Source: Actinomycetaceae bacterium
Lineage (GTDB): Bacteria; Actinomycetota; Actinomycetes; Actinomycetales; Actinomycetaceae
Direction of reading: 5' to 3'
NCBI GenBank assembly: GCA_030537795.1
Contig: JAUNVE010000014.1
Span: forward strand, 1-34,127
DNA length: 34,127 nt
The first letter of the stretch is position 1. Every line of letters starts with the position of its first letter. The notes beneath the pieces are model-generated. The model was not told the DNA's origin. It saw nothing but the letters and a program-made list of their open reading frames with translations, and ran no database searches. The position numbers and the translations under genes were made by a program. Below are positions 8,566 through 16,271 of the stretch, one piece after another.

Positions 8566-9815
8566 TGGACGTCATACCCTTCTCGTTTGAGCGCTGCTTT
8601 CAGATCTCGAAAAGCCGTATAGTTCGCCAGCACTTCCACCGGCCCCACAGCCGCTTTCATAATGGCGGCTTTCACGTCCTCGACTAATTCGGCCTCAACC
8701 CCCGCATAAAGGACTCGCACGGCTAGGTCCGCACCGCGCTCACCGGTGACATAGATGGTGGAGGTCGCCTTGGTAAGCGTTTCAAACTCGACATCCCACA
8801 GCCACGACAGGTCCTTACCGTCAGCCACTTGTCCATTCACCACCAGGATGATGGTGGGAGCCGTCTGGTCGAGCATAGCGAGCGATTCTTTCCAGCCGGC
8901 CGGATTCTTCGCTAATAGAAGATGGAGGATGCGCCCTTCGACGTTGACAGTTGAATACCTGCCGGCCACCTGCTTAACCGAACATGCCGCCTGCACGGCG
9001 TCATCGACATTGCGACCGAGAGCGACTGCGGCGACGATGGCTTGCGCGGCGTTGCCGCGATTGACGGTTCCGGGGATAGTCAATTTCAGTGGCCACCGTT
9101 CGGCGCCGTGCACCAGGTCATCACCGTCTACTGACCATTGCGGTTGCGGACGAGCGTAGATGCTACCTGGGATCTCCCACCCGGTTTCGGTATGGATAAT
9201 GGACTCACCCGTACGCGGGAAAGCCGTCGCATCCGATGTCCAATCGCATCCCACGGATACCCAGATGACGCGCGGAGCATCCCACGCTGCAGACACGATA
9301 AGCGGGTCATCACAGTTGGCCACTACCCATGCGTTGGGGTGGCGATTAATCGTGTCGCGAATATGCTTTTCAACGCGGGTGATCTCACCGACTCGGTCAA
9401 GCTGGTCACGCGATAAGTTCAGAAGGATAAAGGCCGCTGGTTTGACGGCATCAGCCACGGCGCCCAGGTGGAGTTCGTCGACTTCTAGCGCTGCGTAGGG
9501 AGCGGATAAATCATCGAGCAGCGCCACTAAGTTACCCGACGTCATATTGTCTCCGCGCAGATTGGAGGCTACTGGCTCTCCTGTAGCTCCAAGTGCTGCT
9601 CGCACCATAGCAGTGGTGGTTGATTTTCCGTTGGTTCCGGTAATGAGAACAGTGTCTTTTCCGCGCGCTACCTTCGAAAGAATGTGGGGATCTAGGCGGG
9701 TGGCCACTAGACCACCAATCATGCCCCCGGACCCTTTGCCCAGTAGCCGGGAGGCACGTCCCGCGAGACTTCCGGCAATGATTGCGCTTCGAGCTCGAAA
9801 ACCAAATCGCGTCAC
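8562..9815 (-). CDS. murT: Lipid II isoglutaminyl synthase, Mur ligase-like subunit MurT
   Basis: The protein has 417 residues. The Mur ligase ATP loop GTNGKST is at 60-66, NLSRDQLDR at 133-141, and the C-terminal MurT domain (DUF1727) contains DGKDLSWLWDVEF. MurT activates lipid II glutamate with ATP, and GatD supplies ammonia. The start is GTG 9815, with a near-perfect AAAGGAGG eight bases upstream. Odd point: the central zinc-ribbon segment of MurT normally has four cysteines in two CxxC-like pairs; here the corresponding stretch (about 190-225) reads DATAFPRTGES and TGWEIPGSIYARPQP, with only one cysteine (C190) just before it. The ribbon fold may persist without metal. Confidence 0.94.
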   Translation of the reverse strand: MTRFGFRARSAIIAGSLAGRASRLLGKGSGGMIGGLVATRLDPHILSKVARGKDTVLITGTNGKSTTTAMVRAALGATGEPVASNLRGDNMTSGNLVALLDDLSAPYAALEVDELHLGAVADAVKPAAFILLNLSRDQLDRVGEITRVEKHIRDTINRHPNAWVVANCDDPLIVSAAWDAPRVIWVSVGCDWTSDATAFPRTGESIIHTETGWEIPGSIYARPQPQWSVDGDDLVHGAERWPLKLTIPGTVNRGNAAQAIVAAVALGRNVDDAVQAACSVKQVAGRYSTVNVEGRILHLLLAKNPAGWKESLAMLDQTAPTIILVVNGQVADGKDLSWLWDVEFETLTKATSTIYVTGERGADLAVRVLYAGVEAELVEDVKAAIMKAAVGPVEVLANYTAFRDLKAALKREGYDVQ

Positions 9816-10059
9816 GCTGCGCCTCCTTTGCTACTTTAGCTTTTCGATTTTAACCCACCACGCGCGCTGCAATGGAAACTATCGGACTCTGAGTCCGCAT
9901 CATGCTTATATCACTAGCATACGGTTACATACGCATAGCGATTATGAGTTGTTCCACCGCCCTCACCTCATCGTGGTCTTGTTTTTTACGCCGGCGTCAA
10001 ACTGAGTATTCAAACCGGTCGGCAGATATGCGTGGGGCTGGATTCCACCCGAGTGATTG
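9816..10059. other. Intergenic region between the potassium channel gene and murT
   Basis: This 244-bp gap must hold the end of the heat-shock operon transcript and the murT promoter. Visible items are the palindrome at 9883-9897, an imperfect hairpin at about 9910-9942, and a self-complementary ACGCCGGCGT at 9988-9997. The last is flanked by six T on the plus-strand side and would not end with a U-tract for minus-strand transcription. TAAAAT near 9847-9852 on the minus strand is a possible murT -10 box. No gene was found. Confidence 0.4.
9883..9897. promoter_or_regulatory. Palindrome upstream of murT
   Basis: CGGACTC-T-GAGTCCG is a perfect 7-bp inverted repeat around one base, 68 bp upstream of the murT start. 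It has the size of a dimer operator. A second, imperfect inverted repeat (about 9910-9942, 11 of 14 pairs) lies next to it. No known regulator is recognised. Confidence 0.4.
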
Positions 10060-10896
10060 TCAGTCCGAAGGCAGCTGATTGAGCTGGGCCTTGAGTGACA
10101 CAATCTCTTTTTCCAACTGTTCTACCTGGTTGGTCAGGGAGTAGATGGCTTGGAGCTCAGGACTGCAATCGACCTCCTCTTCATCTGTTTTGACGCTTTC
10201 AACCAGCCACGATGCCAAAGTTGCAGTCACCGTTCCTAGCAGCGCTACACCAAAAATCATCATGCCGGTTGCCACCAGACGACCCTGGTGGGTGACGGGC
10301 GCAAAATCGCCATATCCGACTGTTGTAATGGTGACGAACGCCCACCACAAGGCCTCGGGAAAAGTGGTGATCTGCGAGTCCGCTGCATAGCGTTCAACGT
10401 CAAGTGCTGCCAGAGCTCCTACTAGAGTGATGATGGCTGCAGCCCCCATGACGTATGAGGAGATTTGGCCTCGTAAGGAGTGCCCGGCGTGGCGGTTGAG
10501 GACCCGTAATAGAAATACCAGCCGCAACAAACGCAAAGGCTGGAAAAATGGTAGCCCGACAATAGCAAGATCGAATAGATGGTAGCGGATAAAAGACCAT
10601 CGATGCTTCACTAGGAGGAGACGGATCAGGTAGTCGGCAGCAAAAATAAGCCACACAATATTTGTCGTCCATACGCAGACGCGAATAATCGCTCGCGGCA
10701 AAGCTGGATCAATAATCGGCGCCGCGTATGCGCCGAGAAACACAATCGCGACCAGAGCAAGCGGGATATCTACCTTTTGAGCCCACGCATTGAGTTGAGG
10801 TTCGTCATATCTCGGCGGCCTCAAGACACCGTAGGCTCGGTCGGCAAATGAGGAAAGCGCGCTGGGAGTATTCATGGAGAAAGTGTACTTCCCCAC
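10060..10896 (-). CDS. Voltage-gated-type potassium channel subunit
   Basis: The protein has up to 278 residues. Membrane segments S1-S3 lie at about 45-120. S4 follows, with arginines at R122, R125, R131 and R135 in LRLLRLVFLLRVLNR, and the pore has the K+ selectivity filter TVGYGD (192-197) between S5 and S6. The C-terminus (about 245-278) is a heptad-like coiled coil (YSLTNQVEQLEKEIVSLKAQL), probably for tetramer assembly. So it should be a small Kv-like tetrameric channel. GTG 10896 and ATG 10875 are both possible starts and neither has a clear ribosome binding site; I give the longer one. It begins 14 bp behind hspR on the same strand, so it is probably the last gene of the heat-shock operon, an unusual place for a channel. 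Confidence 0.9.
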   Translation of the reverse strand: MGKYTFSMNTPSALSSFADRAYGVLRPPRYDEPQLNAWAQKVDIPLALVAIVFLGAYAAPIIDPALPRAIIRVCVWTTNIVWLIFAADYLIRLLLVKHRWSFIRYHLFDLAIVGLPFFQPLRLLRLVFLLRVLNRHAGHSLRGQISSYVMGAAAIITLVGALAALDVERYAADSQITTFPEALWWAFVTITTVGYGDFAPVTHQGRLVATGMMIFGVALLGTVTATLASWLVESVKTDEEEVDCSPELQAIYSLTNQVEQLEKEIVSLKAQLNQLPSD

Positions 10897-10910
10897 CGCT
10901 TTATGTGGTG

Positions 10911-11399
10911 TTAGCGATTATTACGCGGCAAAAGTATGACACTTCCTGATTCATCTATTCGCACCAGGGCACCGGGGCGCGGCACATGGACGAGTTCACC
11001 GCCTTGACGCTTCATTGAGGCGCGTCGCCCTCGTCGCAGAGGTAGCACATCTCCTTGCGCTGAAGCGGCAAATACCCGGTCGCGACGCTCTTCATGTTTT
11101 TCAAGTTGATTACGTAAACTCTCCACTTCGCGGCGTAACGCAGCCAGTTGCTCACTCGTGTGATCGAGTTGTGATTCGAGTTCGAGAATGCGACGAATCC
11201 CCTCCAGATTAATACCCTCATCCTGCGACAGTCGCTGAACCTCGCGCAATCGCTCCACATCTCGAGGCGTGTAGCGACGACCGCGGCCCTTGGTACGCGC
11301 GGGGATCACGATCCCTAGCCGATCGTATTGACGTAGTGTCTGCGGATGCATTCCCGCTAGTTGAGCTGCAACCGAAATCACATAAGTCGTTGTTGCCAC
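10911..11399 (-). CDS. hspR: Heat shock repressor HspR (MerR family)
   Basis: The 162-residue protein has an N-terminal MerR-type winged helix (about 4-72) with the typical HspR stretch MHPQTLRQYDRLGI and GRGRRYTPRDVERLR. A coiled-coil dimerisation segment rich in Leu, Glu and Arg follows (about 75-110), then a basic tail. HspR binds HAIR inverted repeats and, with DnaK as co-repressor in Streptomyces, shuts off dnaK and clpB. Three HAIR sites are present in this window, before clpB and dnaK. The start is GTG 11399, with AGGGGGTGG upstream. It is fourth in dnaK-grpE-dnaJ-hspR, so it controls its own expression; a strong hairpin separates it from dnaJ. Confidence 0.95.
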   Translation of the reverse strand: MATTTYVISVAAQLAGMHPQTLRQYDRLGIVIPARTKGRGRRYTPRDVERLREVQRLSQDEGINLEGIRRILELESQLDHTSEQLAALRREVESLRNQLEKHEERRDRVFAASAQGDVLPLRRGRRASMKRQGGELVHVPRPGALVRIDESGSVILLPRNNR

Positions 11400-11424
11400 G
11401 GCATTCCACCCCCTCTCGAATAGA

Positions 11425-11450
11425 TGAAGCTGGGGTTTCCCCCAGCTTCA
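11425..11450 (-). terminator. Strong hairpin between dnaJ and hspR (attenuator or RNA stabiliser)
   Basis: TGAAGCTGGGG (11425-11435) and CCCCAGCTTCA (11440-11450) form a perfect 11-bp stem with a 4-nt loop, ten bases behind the dnaJ stop. In minus-strand RNA it is followed by UCUAUUCG, a poor U-tract. Partial termination, or protection of the upstream chaperone mRNA from 3' decay, would give less hspR than dnaK message. Confidence 0.6.
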
Positions 11451-11460
11451 AAACTATCAA

Positions 11461-12471
11461 TTACTTCTGGACGTCCTCAGCCAATCCGGCTCGAGGATCC
11501 CAATCCTTGGTTTCCTTTGCCAGCGTTTTCACAGCTGCTTTGGCCTTCGACGACAGGTCTGTTGGCACCGCTATTTCGACCTCTAAAATGAGGTCACCTT
11601 TCTTCCGGCCCTTCTCAACCCCCCTGCGTCGCACCCGCAGATTGGTTCCGGAGGAGGTGCCTGCCGGAACCTTCACCGTTACCGTTGACCCATCCATAAG
11701 TGGAACCGCGACTTTCGCCCCCAGAACCGCTTCCGAATAGGACACCGGCAACTTCATGCGAAGATTCAAACCATCTAGAGAAAATACCGGGTGTTTGTCT
11801 ACCGTTACGGTAACAACGAGGTCACCTGCGGCTCCGCCGCCGATACCTGGTCGCCCCTTTCCGCGGAGTCGAATCTTTTGCCCATCGGCAACCCCCGCTG
11901 GCACACGCACTGTCATCGAGCGTCCTTCGACAGACATCTTGAGCGTAGCGCCTTCCACTGCCTGGCGGAACGTCAACGAGGTAGAGGCCGCTAGATCGGC
12001 TCCTTTTTGAGGGTGTCCGGCAAATCCGGACTGCTGACCGTAACCACCAAAGCCTTGCTGAGCAGCTCCGGAGTTAAACAGTCCTGAGAAAAGATCCTCA
12101 AATCCCGCTCCTCCAGAGCCTCCCGAAGTCGAGAAGCGAACGCGTGAATCACCGCCGCCAAACATGGCGCCAAACAAATCTTCAAAGCCTGCGCCATTGG
12201 CGCCGCCGGGACCAGCCGAGAACCTCGCTCCGCCACCTGCCATCGCGCGAATAGCATCATACTGCTTGCGCTGTTCAGGGTCAGAGAGCACCTGATAAGC
12301 CTCGCCGACACTCTTAAAACGTTCTTCAGCCTTCTTATCACCCGGGTTTTGGTCCGGGTGATATTTGCGCGCTAACTTCCGATAGGCTTTTTTGATTGAA
12401 TCAACATCCGCGTCTTTCGAGACTCCCAGTACCTGGTAGAAGTCCTTTTCCATCCAGTCTTGTCCTGCCAT
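11461..12471 (-). CDS. dnaJ: DnaJ-family co-chaperone without zinc finger
   Basis: The 336-residue protein has an N-terminal J domain (about 9-75) with HPD at 38-40, which stimulates the DnaK ATPase. A Gly/Phe-rich region (about 78-155) and the two C-terminal substrate-binding beta domains (about 160-315) follow. No cysteine occurs, so the four CxxCxGxG motifs of type I DnaJ are absent; it is a type II, CbpA-like protein. The Gly/Phe region contains GAGFEDLF twice (93-100 and 121-128), an internal duplication. The start is ATG 12471 behind AGGAGGTGAG. It lies 37 bp after grpE, in the operon with dnaK. Confidence 0.93.
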   Translation of the reverse strand: MAGQDWMEKDFYQVLGVSKDADVDSIKKAYRKLARKYHPDQNPGDKKAEERFKSVGEAYQVLSDPEQRKQYDAIRAMAGGGARFSAGPGGANGAGFEDLFGAMFGGGDSRVRFSTSGGSGGAGFEDLFSGLFNSGAAQQGFGGYGQQSGFAGHPQKGADLAASTSLTFRQAVEGATLKMSVEGRSMTVRVPAGVADGQKIRLRGKGRPGIGGGAAGDLVVTVTVDKHPVFSLDGLNLRMKLPVSYSEAVLGAKVAVPLMDGSTVTVKVPAGTSSGTNLRVRRRGVEKGRKKGDLILEVEIAVPTDLSSKAKAAVKTLAKETKDWDPRAGLAEDVQK

Positions 12472-12508
12472 TGCTTCTCACCTCCTCATCTCTTCATGCA
12501 TCCAGCAA

Positions 12509-13141
12509 TCATTCGGGTTTCGCAACGATTACCTTGGCGGGGCGCAGCACACGCTCACCGGTTCGGTAACCTTGCTGAATAACTTGCTGAACTTGTTCGA
12601 CCTCGACATCTGCCGATGGTTGCGCTAGCACGGCTTCATGAATCGTGGGGTCAAATTCTTCCCCCTCCGCTCCAAAGCGCTCAAATTCGTAGCGATTCGT
12701 CAGTGTCGTTTCAAGTTTCGTTGCGATCGCGGCGAAGGGGCCATCGTTTAGCGCCCCCGCTGCCCGGGCGGCTTCAATATCATCGAGGACGGGCATAAGA
12801 GCCTCCACGACATCATCGTGACCTAATCCGCGAGCTGCGGCGATGTCACTCTTCGAGCGACGCACGTAATTGTTGTACTGCTGCGTGAGGTTGTAGTGAT
12901 CGGCGCGAGCGCGGGCGAGGTCGTCTCCCAACTGTTCGAGTTCCTTGCGGGCTCGAGTTAGCTCGTCGACGTCCTCATCTATCTCGATATCGGATAATTG
13001 CTCCTCGAGATGCGAAATATCCTCATCGATTTTTCCGGGCTCTGCGCCCGAGGGGGCGGAGTCTTCTACGAAGTTTTCATCCGCCCCCACGGTTACGTCC
13101 TCACGGTCTTCCTGCGAAGACTCATGATTTCGTTCGGTCAC
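12509..13141 (-). CDS. grpE: Nucleotide exchange factor GrpE
   Basis: The 210-residue protein has an acidic N-terminal part (about 1-55), a long coiled-coil helix (about 45-110, [18 protein letters not shown]) and the C-terminal beta-wing domain with the family signature region [11 protein letters not shown] and [28 protein letters not shown]. It releases ADP from DnaK and also works as a thermosensor in some bacteria. The start is GTG 13141, overlapping the dnaK stop by four bases (GTGA), which couples its translation to dnaK. Confidence 0.96.
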   Translation of the reverse strand: MTERNHESSQEDREDVTVGADENFVEDSAPSGAEPGKIDEDISHLEEQLSDIEIDEDVDELTRARKELEQLGDDLARARADHYNLTQQYNNYVRRSKSDIAAARGLGHDDVVEALMPVLDDIEAARAAGALNDGPFAAIATKLETTLTNRYEFERFGAEGEEFDPTIHEAVLAQPSADVEVEQVQQVIQQGYRTGERVLRPAKVIVAKPE

Positions 13142-15012
13142 TTGTCTTCATCCTCTTCGTCGACGATCTCAGCGTCAACGATATCCTCGTCTTCATCGGT
13201 CGCTGCGCCTTCGGCGTCGCCCGCCTCGGCCTGAGCAGCCTGTTCAGCCTGTGCGGCTGCGTACACTTCCTGACCGATCTTCATACTGGACTCGTTGAGT
13301 TTCTCGAGCGCCGACTTCACCGCATCGGTGTCGTCATCTTCGAGTGCCTTCTTAACAGCGTCGATATCTTCCCGAACCGCGGTTGCAGTTTCGTCCGAGA
13401 TCTTATCGGCCTCATCCTTCAGGATCTTCTCCGTCTGGTAAACGGCCTGCTCAGCTCCATTGCGGATTTCCGCAGCTTCGCGTCGCTGCTTATCTTCCTC
13501 GGCGTGGGCTTCAGCTTCCTTCACCATGCGATCGATTTCTTCCTGCGGCAGAGCTGATCCACCGGTGATGGTCATCGACTGCTCCTTACCGGTACCGCGA
13601 TCCTTTGCAGATACGTGGACGATACCGTTGGCATCGATATCGAAGGTGACCTCAATCTGCGGGATGCCGCGAGGAGCCGGAGCAATGCCGGTCAGTTCGA
13701 AAGTTCCGAGCGGCTTGTTATCCCGAGCGAACTCACGCTCACCCTGGAATACCTGGATGAGAACCGATGGCTGGTTATCTTCCGCGGTTGAGAATACTTC
13801 CGTTGACTTGGTCGGAATCGCAGTGTTGCGGTCGATGAGTTTGGTCATGAAGCCACCCTTGGTTTCAATACCGAGGGATAGCGGAGTGACGTCAATGAGG
13901 AGAACGTCCTTGCGCTCACCCTGCATAACACCAGCCTGGAGGGCAGCCCCCATAGCGACAACCTCATCAGGGTTAACCGACTTGGACGGCTCTTTACCGC
14001 CGGTGAGGTTCTTGACGACCTCGGTTACAGCCGGCATACGGGTCGAGCCACCGACGAGAATGACGTGGTCAATGTCGGAAACGGAAATACCTGCATCACG
14101 AATAACAGCGTGGAATGGCGCCTTCGTGCGCTCAAGCAGATCCGATGTCATTTCTTCGAACTTTGCTCGCGACAGCGTTTCATCGAGGTGGACGGGAACG
14201 CCGTCAACCATGGTGAGGTACTGGAGTGAAATATTCGTCGAGGTCGACGAGGAGAGCTCCTTTTTCGCCTGCTCCGCCGCGTCCCGCAGACGCTGCATGG
14301 CAACTGGGTCTTTCGACAGATCGTTGCCGGTCTTCGACTTCACTTGGGAGACGAGCCAGTCAACGATCTTATTGTCCCAGTCGTCACCACCGAGACGGTT
14401 GTCGCCCGAGGTCGCCCGCACCTCAATGGTGGAGAAAGTCGAATCATCTTCGGAGTCTTTGCCAATTTCAAGTAGCGAGACGTCGAAGGTGCCGCCCCCG
14501 AGGTCGAAGACGAGAATCAGTTCGTCTTCTTTGCCTTTGGCGAGGCCGTAGGCGAGTGCCGCAGCGGTGGGCTCGTTAACGATACGAGTCACGTTGAGGC
14601 CGGCAATGCGTCCGGCATCTTTCGTGGCCTGACGCTCCGCGTCATTGAAGTAGGCGGGTACGGTGATAACGGCATCGGAGATTGATTCACCGAGGTACTC
14701 TTCCGCGTCGCGCTTGAGCTTGCCAAGAATACGGGCGGAGATTTCTTGCGCCGTGTACTTCTTGTCGTCAATATCGACATCCCAGTCGGTGCCCATGTGA
14801 CGCTTAACCGACATGATGGTGCGGTCAACGTTCGTCACGGCCTGACGTTTCGCAATTTCGCCGACGAGTACTTCGCCGGTCTTCGAGAATGCGACAACGG
14901 AGGGCGTAGTACGCGTTCCCTCTGCGTTCGCAATGATGGTGGGCTCGCCGCCTTCGAGGGTGGCGATAGCCGAGTTTGTAGTGCCAAGGTCGATACCTAC
15001 TGCACGTGCCAT
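13138..15012 (-). CDS. dnaK: Hsp70 chaperone DnaK
   Basis: The 624-residue protein begins [14 protein letters not shown], the phosphate-1 loop of the actin-like ATPase domain (about 1-380), and contains [27 protein letters not shown] and [11 protein letters not shown] substrate-binding beta domain and a helical lid with an acidic tail ([19 protein letters not shown]) follow. The start is ATG 15012, because AAGGAGG lies nine bases upstream; an in-frame ATG at 15030 would overlap that ribosome binding site. It is the first gene of the heat-shock operon, under a promoter (15059-15086) flanked by two HAIR operators. DnaK also acts as HspR co-repressor in related organisms. Confidence 0.98.
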   Translation of the reverse strand: MARAVGIDLGTTNSAIATLEGGEPTIIANAEGTRTTPSVVAFSKTGEVLVGEIAKRQAVTNVDRTIMSVKRHMGTDWDVDIDDKKYTAQEISARILGKLKRDAEEYLGESISDAVITVPAYFNDAERQATKDAGRIAGLNVTRIVNEPTAAALAYGLAKGKEDELILVFDLGGGTFDVSLLEIGKDSEDDSTFSTIEVRATSGDNRLGGDDWDNKIVDWLVSQVKSKTGNDLSKDPVAMQRLRDAAEQAKKELSSSTSTNISLQYLTMVDGVPVHLDETLSRAKFEEMTSDLLERTKAPFHAVIRDAGISVSDIDHVILVGGSTRMPAVTEVVKNLTGGKEPSKSVNPDEVVAMGAALQAGVMQGERKDVLLIDVTPLSLGIETKGGFMTKLIDRNTAIPTKSTEVFSTAEDNQPSVLIQVFQGEREFARDNKPLGTFELTGIAPAPRGIPQIEVTFDIDANGIVHVSAKDRGTGKEQSMTITGGSALPQEEIDRMVKEAEAHAEEDKQRREAAEIRNGAEQAVYQTEKILKDEADKISDETATAVREDIDAVKKALEDDDTDAVKSALEKLNESSMKIGQEVYAAAQAEQAAQAEAGDAEGAATDEDEDIVDAEIVDEEDEDK

Positions 15013-15040
15013 ATCAATGGCCTCCTTCATAAAACTTAAG

Positions 15041-15059
15041 TTGAGTCTGTTGCACTCAA
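15041..15059. promoter_or_regulatory. HAIR operator 1 of dnaK (downstream of promoter)
   Basis: TTGAGT-N7-ACTCAA, with the extra G at 15060 that completes CTTGAGT on the minus strand. It touches the -10 box of the dnaK promoter and covers the expected transcription start, 29 bp before the dnaK start codon. HspR bound here would block RNA polymerase. Confidence 0.92.
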
Positions 15060-15086
15060 GTCTAATCTGTCTGTCGACGGTGTCAA
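15059..15086 (-). promoter_or_regulatory. Predicted dnaK promoter
   Basis: On the minus strand TTGACA (15086 to 15081, a perfect -35) and TAGACT (15064 to 15059, -10) are separated by 16 bp. The -10 box runs into HAIR operator 1, and a lone half-site CTTGAG (15087-15092) sits against the -35 box. Confidence 0.7.
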
Positions 15087-15102
15087 CTTGAGAGTCACAA
15101 AC

Positions 15103-15121
15103 TTGAGTCTACTTAACTCAA
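15103..15121. promoter_or_regulatory. HAIR operator 2 of dnaK (upstream of promoter)
   Basis: TTGAGT-N7-ACTCAA, with C at 15102 giving CTTGAGT. It lies 16 bp upstream of the -35 box, so two HspR dimers could bracket the promoter; the half-site at 15087-15092 lies between them. Confidence 0.92.
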
Positions 15122-15215
15122 CCTTGGGGGCTGAGTAAATATTCCCACCCCAGCTAGCAGCCGTGTGATCTTACTCACCGAACGACGATGAGACTTTTGC
15201 TATCCGCACCCTAGG

Positions 15216-15279
15216 TAGGTACAGGATTGATGTATCTGAGCCCGCCGATGTCGATCAAAACACGCTTATCCAGTACCTT
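15216..15279 (-). repeat. Intergenic inverted-repeat element, copy D
   Basis: TAGGTACAGG (15216-15225) and CCAGTACCTT (15270-15279) are inverted arms, 54 bp start to start. Outer arms ATCCGCAC (15202-15209) and GCGCGGAT (15280-15287) extend the symmetry. Read on the minus strand, its left flank and interior (ATCCGCGC, TAAGCG, later ATACA-CAAT) match copy A. It is 57 bp away from copy B. Confidence 0.72.
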
Positions 15280-15336
15280 GCGCGGATTTGCTGCCGTCTC
15301 GATCACCGCGTAATACCGCATAAAGCACGCCACCGG

Positions 15337-15399
15337 AAGGTACTGGGTTAATGGGCGCTCCGGCGCTAACCCCCTCTAAAAACAGCAACCCTGTACCTT
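15337..15399 (-). repeat. Intergenic inverted-repeat element, copy B
   Basis: AAGGTACTGG (15337-15346) and CCTGTACCTT (15390-15399) are 53 bp apart start to start. With its flanks the stem grows to 16 positions (15334-15349 against 15387-15402) with one T/T mismatch. Inside lies another inverted repeat, GGGTTA...GCGC-tccg-GCGC-TAACCC (about 15345-15372). The minus-strand reading fits the other copies better than the plus strand, but this is the most divergent one. Confidence 0.68.
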
Positions 15400-15605
15400 C
15401 CGCGAAGCAATGCCACCTGCGAAGCCAGAGATTAATGACCCCGGGGCAACAGACCTCATATCAGTCAGAGGGCAATGGACACTTCATATGCCAGCACTAC
15501 TGGCATAAATAGAGACGGAGACATATAGTGTCTCCAGATTTCGTACCGCGAGAATGAACCGGAAAGACTCTTCCGACCAAGACCCTGAGCGCTAAGGATT
15601 CAAAC

Positions 15606-16250
15606 ATGACCCCAACCATGTGGATTGCCCTGCTAGGGACCTTTCTTGTTGCGGTAATGTCACCGGGGCCTGATTTCTTAGCCGTCTTGCGCATATCTCT
15701 ATCCAGTAACCGTCGAGCCGGCCGAATGGGGGCCGCGGGCATTGCCGCTGGTACTGTTCTGTGGATTATTGCAACGATGGTCGGCATCGTTGCGCTGATT
15801 AATAGTCATCCAACAACATCTTTGATCATCAGACTGATTGGAGCAGGGTTTCTCACCGCCTATGGCGCTCACATCGTGCTGACAACTCTTCGATCCGGAC
15901 CTGAAGATCCACAAGCTACAGATCTTGCCGCACCATCCCACTACTCGCCCGCCCGCGCTTTCCGCCTGGGATTGCTCACCACGACGGTTGGCAACCCTAA
16001 AGCGGTCGTATTCTATACGGCCTTCTTTGCAACACTTCTCCCACCGGGAATGGGAATATCCGAATCGCTACTGCTGGGCATTGCCATGGTGCTTATCTCG
16101 TTCAGCTGGTTCGCTTTCGTCGCAACGGTGGCCAGCAACCGCGCCTTCATACGTGGCTACGAGCGCTTACATCGTCCGATCGATATTATCCTGGGCGCGC
16201 TTTTCATAGCGCTCGGCATCGCACTATTCCCGTGGAGCCGGTTGTTTTAG
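15606..16250 (+). CDS. LysE/RhtB family amino-acid exporter
   Basis: The 214-residue protein has about six membrane segments and the family N-terminus, with SPGPDFL at 19-25 and NRRAGRMGAAGIAAGT in the first loop; the length is normal. Family members export amino acids such as lysine, homoserine or threonine, or homoserine lactones. thrC, which makes threonine, follows on the opposite strand, but convergent placement is weak evidence for a threonine substrate. ATG 15606 is preceded by AAGGA. Confidence 0.88.
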   Translation: MTPTMWIALLGTFLVAVMSPGPDFLAVLRISLSSNRRAGRMGAAGIAAGTVLWIIATMVGIVALINSHPTTSLIIRLIGAGFLTAYGAHIVLTTLRSGPEDPQATDLAAPSHYSPARAFRLGLLTTTVGNPKAVVFYTAFFATLLPPGMGISESLLLGIAMVLISFSWFAFVATVASNRAFIRGYERLHRPIDIILGALFIALGIALFPWSRLF

Positions 16251-16271
16251 CCGTCTGCTGGACACAAAAGT

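Larger units (their letters stand above)
15031..15605. other. 575-bp divergent intergenic region between dnaK and the LysE-type exporter gene
   Basis: It holds the dnaK promoter with two HAIR sites (15041-15121) and two copies of the 64-bp repeat in tandem (15202-15402). Two small hairpins lie near the exporter gene: TATGCCAG-cacta-CTGGCATA (15487-15507) and GGAGACA-tatag-TGTCTCC (15517-15535). The start of the exporter has only a weak ribosome binding site (AAGGA). No additional gene was found. Confidence 0.7.

Noticed and set aside
9988..9997. ACGCCGGCGT next to a T-run as terminator of the heat-shock operon
   Set aside because: The T-run is on the wrong side for minus-strand transcription; the operon terminator remains unidentified.
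13460..14551. 363-codon open frame antisense to dnaK
   Set aside because: Shadow of the dnaK codon usage; Ser/Arg-rich product with no recognisable domain. The same holds for long antisense frames over clpB (2945-3703) and the AspT-type transporter (21253-22461).
15013..15030. Longer DnaK N-terminus (six extra residues)
   Set aside because: The upstream ATG lies in front of the AAGGAGG that serves ATG 15012, and DnaK proteins begin with [14 protein letters not shown] sequence.
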